A stretch of DNA of 5,064 nt from Akkermansia muciniphila. Its GTDB lineage: Bacteria > Verrucomicrobiota > Verrucomicrobiia > Verrucomicrobiales > Akkermansiaceae. This document shows, in pieces, positions 1 to 5,064 of this stretch. Under the pieces are notes generated by a model. That model did no database searches, was not told the DNA's origin, and saw only the letters and a program-made list of their open reading frames with translations. The position numbers and the translations under genes are program-made. Every line of letters begins with the position of its first letter. Position 1 is the first letter of the stretch. Location: assembly GCA_943324575.2 (NCBI GenBank), contig CALPMD020000121.1:1-5064 (forward strand), read 5' to 3'.

Positions 1-283
1 ATTTAATGTCACAGCCATCCCACAGGAAGGCGCAATTTGGATCCTTGTTTTTCTTGATCTGTGTTCATCCGTGAAATCCGTGGTTAAAATCTGAAGAATC
101 GGTGGAAGAGGACCAGAGATGACACAGAGGCCACAGATAAAAGGCCATTTGTATCAACCGCTCGCAAAAAACCGCCATCGGCATTTCGCCAAAAACCACT
201 CAATGACCTGCAAGATCAAAGCTCAAGACGCTTCATGCCCAGTCTGTGGGACGGCTGTGGGCCGAATCACACAAAGCCCCATT
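1..283. other. Non-coding region downstream of the symporter gene
   Basis: No convincing gene lies here. A short plus-strand reading frame beginning at 119 starts inside the repeat, crosses the symporter stop and runs antisense into its 3' end; its composition is not protein-like. The left part holds the heptamer-based inverted repeat at 57-138. Positions 139-283 show short runs of A (about 165-171 and 191-195) but no strong hairpin plus T-run that could serve as a terminator for the minus-strand operon ending at 284. The inverted repeat may itself be the transcript end, which is inference only. Confidence 0.6.
57..138. repeat. Imperfect inverted repeat made of ATCYGTG heptamers
   Basis: The left arm has three heptamers: ATCTGTG at 57-63, ATCCGTG at 67-73 and ATCCGTG at 76-82, followed by GTT. 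Read on the minus strand, the right arm has ATCTGTG at 138-132, CTCTGTG at 129-123 and ATCTCTG at 120-114, followed by GTC. The two arms are therefore the same 9-10 base periodic pattern facing each other around a centre of about 25 bases (86-110). The outermost heptamers are perfect inverted copies. The wording resembles dispersed intergenic repeats ('CATCCGTG..ATCCGTGG' and 'CACAGAGG..CACAG' types) that I recall from Verrucomicrobiota, Planctomycetota and other environmental genomes. Copy number cannot be judged from one window. Confidence 0.6.
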
Positions 284-2092
284 TCAGTGCGCAGGACCTG
301 GATGGTCTTGGATATATTCCTGTTTGAGACCCAAAGCTTCTGGCGCATGAAGGACGAGCATTTTCATGCGGACGTCGCTAGGAATAGTGCTGCGAGTGGC
401 TTTTGAAATCACGACCATCAGAACGATCGCCAGAGGGACTGTCCAAATTGCAGGTTGTTCGCAGAGGATTCGCAGAAGTGGATGGCCCGCCCAAAAGTGA
501 TTCAGCGGTGTGAACCCGGCGAAAATCTTACCCATTGGACCCTTGTCGAGAGCAAGGTTACTGGCATTCGTTGCTGCGGCAGCAACGAGGGCACAAAGCC
601 CGCCAACCAGCATGCCGGCTGCGGCACCTTTCATCGTCATTCCGCGCCACCAAACGCTCATGAAAAGAAGTGGAAAGTAGCTGGCGGCAGCAATGGCGAA
701 GGCCTGACCGACCATGAAATTGATTTCCAGCGGTTCCACGAAACAACCCAGAATAACGGAGATGCTGCCAATCAGAACTGCACACCATTTGAACATTCTC
801 ATCCGCTGTGCCGGCGTGGAATTGGGGCGGATCATGCGGCCATACACGTCATGGGCGAGTGCTCCGGTCATCGAAACGAGAAGCCCGGAAAAGGTGCTCA
901 TGAAGGCGGCAAACGCACCAGCACAGGTGATTCCACTAAGAACGGAACCAAGGACACCATATTTTTGGGCAATCAAGGTTGGGAGACGCAAAACGACGGC
1001 ATCCGTGCCTTTGACCCCGGCGAGCCCGGTGTAGAGTTCAGGCATGAGATTTCTTCCCAACACGCCGAAAATGGGCGGAAACACGTAGAAGATGCCGATG
1101 AGAACCATCACCCACATGGTCGTTTTTTTTGCCGCGATGCCATCCGGATTCGTGTAGAAGCGAACGAGGATGTGCGGTAAGCCGGCAGTGCCGCAAACGA
1201 GGGCGACAATCAGGGAAAATGTGTAGAGAAGGGAATAGGGCTTCTCATTCTGCGCGAGGAAGGCTTCACGCTGCTCGACGGGTAGCGCGTCGGCTGCAGC
1301 CTTGACCGCTTTGGTCGTGAGTGGGCCGAAGGGAGCAATCCAAGCATCGTCCTTGGGTGCCTTTTCAGGGAGAGCCTTGCGCTGCGGCGCTGCGGAATCG
1401 ATGTGCTGGACGATGGGTGGTTGCGCGACATCCTTGGTAGAGTGATTCAGCGAAAGATTATGACCATAACCTCCAAAAACGGAAAGCAGGACGAAAATGG
1501 GCGCTGAAATGGCGAACATTTTAATCCAATACTGGACGGCCTGAACGAGCGTAATGCCTTTCATCCCGCCGAGCGCCACGTTCAAGGTGATAACCGCCCC
1601 AACTACCACAACGCCAACCCAGTAAGGAAGGCCTGGGAGAATGTAAGACAGAGCCGTGCCCGCACCCTTCATCTGGGGCATGGTGTAAAAGAAGCCGATG
1701 AAGAGGACGAAACAGACCGCGATACGGCGAAAAAGTGGGGAGTCAAACCGCCCTTCTGCAAAGTCCGGAATGGTATAAGCCCCGAACCTGCGCAGCGGAC
1801 CGGCAATGAACAACAGGAGAAACAAATAGCCGCAGGCGTAGCAGACGGGATACCAGAGTGCGTCGTAACCCGAAGACATGACCATGCCCGCGATGCCCAT
1901 GAAACTGGCGGCGCTGAGGTATTCACCCGAAATAGCAGATGCATTCCAGCCGACGGAAACGGAGCGGCCCGCAACGAAAAAATCGGAGGCGGACTTGGAA
2001 CTTTTTGCGGAACGGAAACCCATCCATAGGGTGATGATGACGGTGACGCCGGCTAAAGTAAGAATCCAAGGATCAATCTGTGAAAAATTCAT
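284..2092 (-). CDS. Sodium:solute symporter, cation/acetate symporter (ActP) type
   Basis: This is an inner-membrane carrier of the SSS family, 602 residues, longer than E. coli ActP (about 549). It probably imports acetate or another short monocarboxylate with Na+. The family pattern is clear: an N-terminal membrane helix (about 9-26), then SDFFVAGRSV (36-45), AISGEYLSAASFMGIAGMV (53-71, the broken helix near the ion site), GYDALWYPV (75-83), QMKGAGTAL (140-148), LGGMKGITLVQAVQYWIK (174-191), CGTAGLPHILVRFYT (300-314) and VGQAFAIAAASYFPLLFMSVWWRG (461-484). M398-S-T-F-S402 matches the MSTxS motif of PutP, whose Ser-Thr pair is implicated in Na+ binding. A hydrophilic stretch of about 75 residues (210-285) follows a membrane helix and is richer in charge and proline than the rest. 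The start ATG has no Shine-Dalgarno motif but fits the family N-terminus and lies 14 bases after the DUF485 stop. The substrate is not proven by sequence; pyruvate or propionate are alternatives. Confidence 0.93.
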   Translation of the reverse strand: MNFSQIDPWILTLAGVTVIITLWMGFRSAKSSKSASDFFVAGRSVSVGWNASAISGEYLSAASFMGIAGMVMSSGYDALWYPVCYACGYLFLLLFIAGPLRRFGAYTIPDFAEGRFDSPLFRRIAVCFVLFIGFFYTMPQMKGAGTALSYILPGLPYWVGVVVVGAVITLNVALGGMKGITLVQAVQYWIKMFAISAPIFVLLSVFGGYGHNLSLNHSTKDVAQPPIVQHIDSAAPQRKALPEKAPKDDAWIAPFGPLTTKAVKAAADALPVEQREAFLAQNEKPYSLLYTFSLIVALVCGTAGLPHILVRFYTNPDGIAAKKTTMWVMVLIGIFYVFPPIFGVLGRNLMPELYTGLAGVKGTDAVVLRLPTLIAQKYGVLGSVLSGITCAGAFAAFMSTFSGLLVSMTGALAHDVYGRMIRPNSTPAQRMRMFKWCAVLIGSISVILGCFVEPLEINFMVGQAFAIAAASYFPLLFMSVWWRGMTMKGAAAGMLVGGLCALVAAAATNASNLALDKGPMGKIFAGFTPLNHFWAGHPLLRILCEQPAIWTVPLAIVLMVVISKATRSTIPSDVRMKMLVLHAPEALGLKQEYIQDHPGPAH

Positions 2093-2106
2093 GACGAGTA
2101 GTTAGG

Positions 2107-2430
2107 TCAGGATTGGCGCTTATTGCCCGCCGCCGCATGGTCGACCTCGGCGAATTCCAGGGCCACCGAACGAGTGATGAATAGGCGAGCGATCACCCAG
2201 ACATAGGGGAAAAAAAGGACGCCGAGCACTAGCCAACTCAGAGTAAATCCAGCTACGCGCTGAGCCATCAGTTCAGGAGCCAAGTAATTGAGCAAAGGCA
2301 TCCCGAATAGAACCAAAAGAAATGCAGAGGCGCACGAGACGGAGAGCTTGAGTTGCCTTTTCATCAGACCATGGAGGAATTCCTCGCTATGGATGAAATC
2401 GGTTTCTTTGGGTGGTATCGGGGACATCAT
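2107..2430 (-). CDS. DUF485 family two-helix membrane protein (YjcH-like)
   Basis: This small membrane protein has 107 residues. It starts at ATG 2430, or at the adjacent ATG 2427, which gives 106 residues. The reading frame can be extended upstream to a TTG at 2493, but the added residues are unlike the family, so the ATG pair is preferred. Residues 13-28 form a hydrophilic segment. Two membrane helices follow at about 29-51 and 60-84, and the second ends in a basic/aromatic turn (ARLFITRS). This is the layout of DUF485 proteins such as E. coli YjcH, which is encoded directly upstream of actP. The gene precedes the symporter by 14 bases on the same strand, the canonical pairing, so the two are almost certainly co-transcribed. 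The role is not established; an accessory or stabilising partner of the symporter is the usual suggestion. Assignment rests on size, topology and neighbourhood more than on sharp motifs. Confidence 0.82.
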   Translation of the reverse strand: MMSPIPPKETDFIHSEEFLHGLMKRQLKLSVSCASAFLLVLFGMPLLNYLAPELMAQRVAGFTLSWLVLGVLFFPYVWVIARLFITRSVALEFAEVDHAAAGNKRQS

Positions 2431-2538
2431 AGGGTTTGGTTGGTGATAGCGAAGTGACCAAAATGACGAGCGATGTAGGGATCCGAATCCCAAGCCGAAC
2501 AGTGAAAAAAATCATTTCGCTAACGCTCAGTTATTCTA

Positions 2539-2548
2539 ATCATATGAT
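2539..2548. repeat. Perfect 10-base palindrome ATCATATGAT
   Basis: ATCATATGAT reads the same on both strands and sits in the divergent intergenic region, overlapping a candidate -10 element. It could be a half-site or core of an operator, but short A+T-rich palindromes arise easily by chance. The flanking bases (A2538, G2549) do not extend the symmetry. Confidence 0.3.
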
Positions 2549-2569
2549 GTGACAAGTTCTAAGTGCCAA
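2539..2569 (-). promoter_or_regulatory. Candidate sigma70-like promoter for the DUF485/symporter operon
   Basis: On the minus strand, TTGGCA (2569-2564, five of six to TTGACA) is followed after 19 bases by TATGAT (2544-2539, five of six to TATAAT). The spacer is at the long end of what is tolerated. This would give a leader of about 100 bases before the start at 2430. The -10 element overlaps the palindrome at 2539-2548. A single good-looking pair in an A+T-rich region can arise by chance, so this is weak support. Confidence 0.25.
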
Positions 2570-2597
2570 AATCACGGATTTACGTTATGAGTGCCCC

Positions 2598-3254
2598 ATG
2601 CCGCTGCGCGAACGCTTTTTTGATCCATCGACTGTCTCGCTTAAAATCTGCGGGGTGACGACTCGTGAGGATGCGGATCAACTCGTCGCCATGGGGGTGG
2701 ATGCGCTAGGTGTGAATTTCTGGCCGCAGTCGAAACGCTATCTCGCACCTGAACGTGCGGAGTGGTTGCGCGATCTCGCAGGGAAAATCTTACGCGTGGG
2801 CGTCTTCGTCAATGAACCCGCCGAGCTTCCGTTGCGCCTGATCGATGAAGGTTATCTCGACGTCGTGCAGCTGCACGGAGATGAAACCCCGGAGGACGCC
2901 GCCGCACTGCGCGACGCGGATGTTCCATTCATCAAGGCGGTCGGTGTGAAGACGCTGAAAGACCTCGAGCGCGCCAGCGAATACGGAGCCCGTGCGATCC
3001 TGCTGGATGCGCATGCGCCAGGCATCTACGGCGGCACGGGTGAGGTATTTGATTGGGCCGTGGCATCCGATTTCCGCAGGCAGAATCCGCAGTTACCCAT
3101 CCTTCTGGCGGGCGGCATCGTCCCAGCAAACGCAGGACTCGCCGCGCTGACTGTCCAGCCCGCGGCGTTGGACATCGCATCGGGCGCGGAAATTTCACCC
3201 GGCATCAAAGACTTTGAGAAAGTCCGTGCGTTTCTCTCCGCCCTGCATCGCTGA
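2598..3254 (+). CDS. trpF: Phosphoribosylanthranilate isomerase
   Basis: This enzyme of tryptophan biosynthesis converts N-(5-phosphoribosyl)anthranilate to CdRP by an Amadori rearrangement in the cytoplasm. It is 218 residues, normal for a stand-alone TIM-barrel TrpF. The signatures appear in barrel order: LKICGVTTREDA (15-26, with the expected catalytic Cys18), GVNFWPQSKRYL (38-49), VGVFVNEP (67-74), VVQLHGDE (89-96), LLDAHAPGIYGGTGEVFDW (135-153, with the expected catalytic Asp137), LLAGGIVPANA (169-179, phosphate-binding loop) and LDIASGAEISPGIKD (191-205). About 13 residues precede the first strand, slightly more than usual, but ATG 2598 is the only in-frame ATG, since the nearby ATG at 2587 is out of frame. 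No Shine-Dalgarno motif is visible. No other trp gene is adjacent; the partner is tatD, 5 bases downstream, so the two are probably co-transcribed. Confidence 0.96.
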   Translation: MPLRERFFDPSTVSLKICGVTTREDADQLVAMGVDALGVNFWPQSKRYLAPERAEWLRDLAGKILRVGVFVNEPAELPLRLIDEGYLDVVQLHGDETPEDAAALRDADVPFIKAVGVKTLKDLERASEYGARAILLDAHAPGIYGGTGEVFDWAVASDFRRQNPQLPILLAGGIVPANAGLAALTVQPAALDIASGAEISPGIKDFEKVRAFLSALHR

Positions 3255-3259
3255 TCGAT

Positions 3260-4072
3260 ATGCTAACCGATTCCCACTGCCACCTCGCCTCCCACCGATT
3301 TGCCCCCGAGGAAATTCCTGAAATCCTCAGCCGCGCCCGCGAGGTTGGTGTCACCCGAGTGATCACTTTGGTGACGCGACTGGAGGACCTCCACGCCAAT
3401 CTTGCCATCGCCCAGGATCCCGCAGTGCATACCTGCATCGGCATCCATCCCTGCGATGTCCATCAAGCACCCGATGATGCCTGTGCGCAACTGGCGGCGT
3501 TTACGGCTGACCCACGCGTTTGCGCCATCGGAGAAACGGGGCTCGATTACTATCACCCCGCCCCCGAGGGCTGGAGCGAGGAAAAGTACCGCGACCGACA
3601 GCGGCAATTTCTCCGCCAGCATTTCGACCTCGCCGCCGCGGCAAGTCTCAACATCGTCATCCACACGCGTGATCAGGAAGGCTCGGATTCTTTCGAAGAT
3701 GCGCTCGCGATCTATCAGGAATACCACGACTCGGTGCGTGCCGTTTTCCATTGTTTCATCGGCCCTTGGGAAAATGCCCGGCGCGTTCTGGATCTCGGCG
3801 GGCTGGTTTCTTTCGGCGGGGTGGCCACCTTCAAGTCTGCGCATCAAGTCCGCGAAACCGCGCGGCAATGCCCGGCAGGATCATTCATGATCGAAACCGA
3901 CGCGCCCTATCTAGCGCCCGAGCCCTACCGCGGAAAACGCAACGAGCCCTCATTCATTCGCAAAACGGCCGAACAACTTGCCGCATTGCGCGGCGAATCG
4001 CTCGACACCTTGGCCAAGCACAGCACTCAAACCTCCGAAAGATTTTTTCGCCTCCGTCAAAATTCCATTTGA
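3260..4072 (+). CDS. TatD family metal-dependent hydrolase (putative DNase)
   Basis: This is a cytoplasmic metal-dependent hydrolase of the TatD/YcfH/YjjV family, 270 residues, the usual length. Members are TIM-barrel enzymes with two metal ions; several have 3'-5' exonuclease or AP-endonuclease activity. All the expected metal ligands are visible: DSHCHL (4-9, His6 and His8), IGETGLDYY (90-98, Glu92), VIHTRD (133-138, His135), VFHCFIG (162-168, His164) and MIETDAPYLAPEPYRGKRNEP (210-230, Asp214). The C-terminal family helix is present (LAALRGESLDTLAKHSTQTSERFF, 240-263), but the usual Asn of the T-x-N motif is replaced by Thr258. The start ATG is 5 bases after the trpF stop and has no Shine-Dalgarno motif; translational coupling to trpF is plausible. 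Which paralogue (TatD, YcfH or YjjV) it is cannot be settled here, and its exact substrate is unknown. Confidence 0.94.
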   Translation: MLTDSHCHLASHRFAPEEIPEILSRAREVGVTRVITLVTRLEDLHANLAIAQDPAVHTCIGIHPCDVHQAPDDACAQLAAFTADPRVCAIGETGLDYYHPAPEGWSEEKYRDRQRQFLRQHFDLAAAASLNIVIHTRDQEGSDSFEDALAIYQEYHDSVRAVFHCFIGPWENARRVLDLGGLVSFGGVATFKSAHQVRETARQCPAGSFMIETDAPYLAPEPYRGKRNEPSFIRKTAEQLAALRGESLDTLAKHSTQTSERFFRLRQNSI

Positions 4073-4159
4073 ATAAAAAGTCTAGGTAGTAACGTTTTAT
4101 CTGTGACCCAGACCATCATCGGTCACGTCGTTTGCCATTTCAATTCCTAACCTCACGCC
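4073..4159. promoter_or_regulatory. Intergenic gap between tatD and the LysM lipoprotein gene
   Basis: This 87-base spacer probably carries the promoter of the lipoprotein gene, though no convincing -35/-10 pair was found. TTGAAT at 4069-4074 has no good -10 partner. It holds an inverted repeat, GTGACC (4103-4108) and GGTCAC (4121-4126), separated by 12 bases. No T-run follows the repeat, so it does not look like a terminator for trpF-tatD and would fit better as a protein-binding site. Confidence 0.35.
4103..4126. repeat. Inverted repeat GTGACC-N12-GGTCAC
   Basis: A perfect 6-base inverted repeat with a 12-base spacer lies 34 bases upstream of the lipoprotein start codon. The left half is preceded by TTTTATCT, so TTTTATCTGTG (4095-4105) also matches the right arm of the repeat near the window start (132-142, opposite strand). 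It is either an operator-like site or a decayed repeat fragment; chance is also possible. Confidence 0.35.
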
Positions 4160-4576
4160 ATGACCTCCATCCGCATCCTCGCTCCATCACTTGCTGCTCT
4201 CGCATTCGTCTCCTGCGCCTCGCAAAAGGCGGATCCATACGCCACCGCAAGCGCCGGCCCAGCCAGTGCCCCAGCCACTGAGCCCGCAAATCCCATTTAC
4301 GACACCCCAGCCGCTTACGAAGAGAGCAGCGCCACCACTCCTGCACCCGAGGTGACAACTCCAACGGCCGTCCCGCAATCCGCCAGCCCGGTGGCCACGG
4401 CTCCCAAAGCTCCATCCAATGGAGCTGCCATCATTCACACAGTGGTCGCGGGTGACACGCTTTCTCGGATCAGTTCGAAATACAAAGTTCCTGTTGCAGC
4501 CATCAAGCAAGCCAACCACATGACCAACGATATTGTCGTGCTCGGCAAAAAGATGGTCATCCCTCCCGTCCACTAA
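4160..4576 (+). CDS. LysM domain-containing lipoprotein
   Basis: This is a small predicted envelope lipoprotein of 138 residues. Residues 1-18 form a lipoprotein signal peptide (Arg5, hydrophobic core 6-17) ending in FVSC with Cys19 as the lipidated residue; Phe at -3 is less common than Leu. Residue +2 is Ala, not Asp, which by enterobacterial rules would favour the outer membrane. Residues about 21-90 are a low-complexity Ala/Pro/Ser/Thr-rich linker. Residues 93-136 form one C-terminal LysM domain: HTVVAGDTLSRISSKYKVPV, then IKQANHM and the closing LGKKMVIP. LysM binds N-acetylglucosamine-containing glycans, so the protein probably tethers to peptidoglycan. No catalytic domain is present, unlike NlpD or LysM hydrolases. 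There is no Shine-Dalgarno motif before ATG 4160. The gene has its own terminator just downstream. Confidence 0.9.
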   Translation: MTSIRILAPSLAALAFVSCASQKADPYATASAGPASAPATEPANPIYDTPAAYEESSATTPAPEVTTPTAVPQSASPVATAPKAPSNGAAIIHTVVAGDTLSRISSKYKVPVAAIKQANHMTNDIVVLGKKMVIPPVH

Positions 4577-4584
4577 TCCCACCG

Positions 4585-4624
4585 AGCCACTGGGCGCACG
4601 CTCGCACCCAGTGGCTGGTTTTTT
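4585..4624 (+). terminator. Rho-independent terminator after the LysM lipoprotein gene
   Basis: A perfect 10-base stem, AGCCACTGGG (4585-4594) paired with CCCAGTGGCT (4607-4616), closes a 12-base loop. It is followed by GG and six T residues (4619-4624). It lies 8 bases after the lipoprotein stop codon. There is no matching A-run on the left, so it should act only on plus-strand transcripts. The T-run ends 3 bases before the next start codon. Confidence 0.9.
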
Positions 4625-4627
4625 CTC

Positions 4628-5064
4628 ATGCGCTTGCTCACGACCGTCCTGTGGTTATCTGCCTTCACTGCTGCGATGGGCGACATCACGGCACCTCCAG
4701 TGGATCTCAAAAATCCCGATCCCCAATCGCGCGAGAGCGCCATGGACCGCCTGCTCTCCGTCCGCGACTCGAACCAAGCGCTCGATGCCGCAGTCGATGC
4801 CGCGAGAAAAAATCACATCAGCGAGCAAGCAGTTCTTGAGGCGCGCTTCCTCTATCACATCGATCGCCACGAGGATGACGCCATCGCTGCGATGCTTCCC
4901 GAATTTTTGAAACAGCGCGAAGTTTTCAAAATCGAAGACTCCGCCATTTTCAGCGTCAAGGAAGACTGGCTCGCCGTGACCGAATACGTGCAAGCGATTG
5001 CTTCGCTCAAAAAGGGCGACAAGGCGGGCTTTAAAAATCACATCACCGAAGCATTCTGGCTGAG
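4628..5064 (+). CDS. Secreted helix-rich protein of unknown function (3' end beyond window)
   Basis: An open frame from ATG 4628 continues without a stop to the window end (145 codons plus 2 bases), so only the N-terminal part is seen. Residues 1-18 look like a Sec signal peptide: Arg2, hydrophobic LLTTVLWLSAF, and a possible AMG cleavage site before Asp19. The mature part is acidic/basic and mostly helical: SAMDRLLSVRDSNQALDAAV (37-56), EARFLYHIDRHEDDAIAAML (71-90), then a distinctive segment FKIEDSAIFSVKEDWLAVTE and LKKGDKAGFKNHITEAFWL at the visible end. The pattern suggests stacked helical repeats, perhaps TPR-like. I do not recognise the family with confidence; a resemblance to N-terminal regions of verrucomicrobial periplasmic thioredoxin-like proteins is only an impression. 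Codon use matches the neighbours. In-frame ATGs at 4676 and 4742 would lose the signal peptide, so 4628 is preferred. Confidence 0.75.
   Translation, partial: MRLLTTVLWLSAFTAAMGDITAPPVDLKNPDPQSRESAMDRLLSVRDSNQALDAAVDAARKNHISEQAVLEARFLYHIDRHEDDAIAAMLPEFLKQREVFKIEDSAIFSVKEDWLAVTEYVQAIASLKKGDKAGFKNHITEAFWL

Larger units (their letters stand above)
2431..2597. promoter_or_regulatory. Divergent intergenic region between the symporter operon and trpF
   Basis: This 167-base region separates oppositely directed genes and must hold at least the promoter of the DUF485/symporter operon, and probably that of trpF. The part at 2509-2595 is more A+T-rich than the flanking genes. No trp-leader peptide with tandem Trp codons and no attenuator-like hairpin is visible in front of trpF. 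No RNA gene was recognised. Confidence 0.55.

Noticed and set aside
160..200. Possible terminator for the minus-strand operon near the A-runs
   Set aside because: The only stems found are 3-base GCC/GGC pairs; too weak to call a terminator.
119..406. Plus-strand 95-codon frame with a CPVC motif near the window start
   Set aside because: It begins inside the inverted repeat and runs antisense into the 3' end of the symporter; the single CxxC is not enough to suggest a zinc-binding protein.
1123..1130. Run of eight T (eight A on the coding strand) inside the symporter gene as a possible slippage or frameshift site
   Set aside because: The frame is intact on both sides and the residues (AKKTT) sit in a normal position; no stem-loop or alternative product is evident.
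455..1180. Plus-strand 241-codon open frame antisense to the symporter
   Set aside because: It lies wholly inside the clear SSS symporter gene on the other strand, and its translation is rich in His, Gly and Asn without domains; a shadow of the real gene.
2431..2493. Upstream TTG start extending the DUF485 protein by 21 residues
   Set aside because: The added residues (GFGSLHRSSFWSLRYHQPN) do not resemble the family N-terminus, while two adjacent ATG codons at 2430/2427 give the usual length.
2431..2597. Trp attenuator, T-box or riboswitch upstream of trpF
   Set aside because: No tandem Trp codons, no T-box consensus and no strong alternative hairpins were seen in the 167 bases.
3263..3868. 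Minus-strand 201-codon open frame across tatD
   Set aside because: It is antisense to a gene with all TatD metal ligands in order; length is explained by codon bias of the real gene.

Overview
The window looks like chromosomal DNA from a Gram-negative-type bacterium. The best guess is a member of the Verrucomicrobiota/PVC group, but this is inference. It rests on the style of the proteins, on the uniform absence of Shine-Dalgarno motifs, and on an ATCYGTG-type intergenic repeat that I recall from PVC and similar environmental genomes. There is no rRNA, tRNA, CRISPR array, transposase, integrase or phage gene, and the housekeeping content suggests an ordinary core region.

Layout. Positions 1-283 are non-coding and carry an imperfect inverted repeat built from heptamers (57-138). 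Positions 284-2430 hold a two-gene minus-strand operon: a small two-helix DUF485 membrane protein (2107-2430) followed 14 bases later by a cation/acetate-type sodium:solute symporter (284-2092). A 167-base divergent intergenic region (2431-2597) separates it from plus-strand genes: trpF (phosphoribosylanthranilate isomerase, 2598-3254) and, 5 bases later, a TatD-family metal-dependent hydrolase (3260-4072). After an 87-base gap comes a small LysM-containing lipoprotein (4160-4576) with a strong intrinsic terminator. The start codon of a secreted, helix-rich protein of unknown function lies 3 bases beyond the terminator's T-run, and that gene runs off the window end (4628-5064+).

How the genes work together. 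The DUF485/symporter pair is a recognised gene pairing for uptake of acetate or similar short monocarboxylates. trpF serves tryptophan synthesis and is separated here from any other trp gene. TatD probably acts in nucleic-acid turnover or repair and shares only the transcript with trpF. The LysM lipoprotein is an envelope protein that probably touches peptidoglycan. No gene set here points to a new defence, mobile or biosynthetic system. The points worth a second look are the repeat, the terminator abutting a start codon, the Shine-Dalgarno-less starts, and the uncharacterised secreted protein at the right edge.
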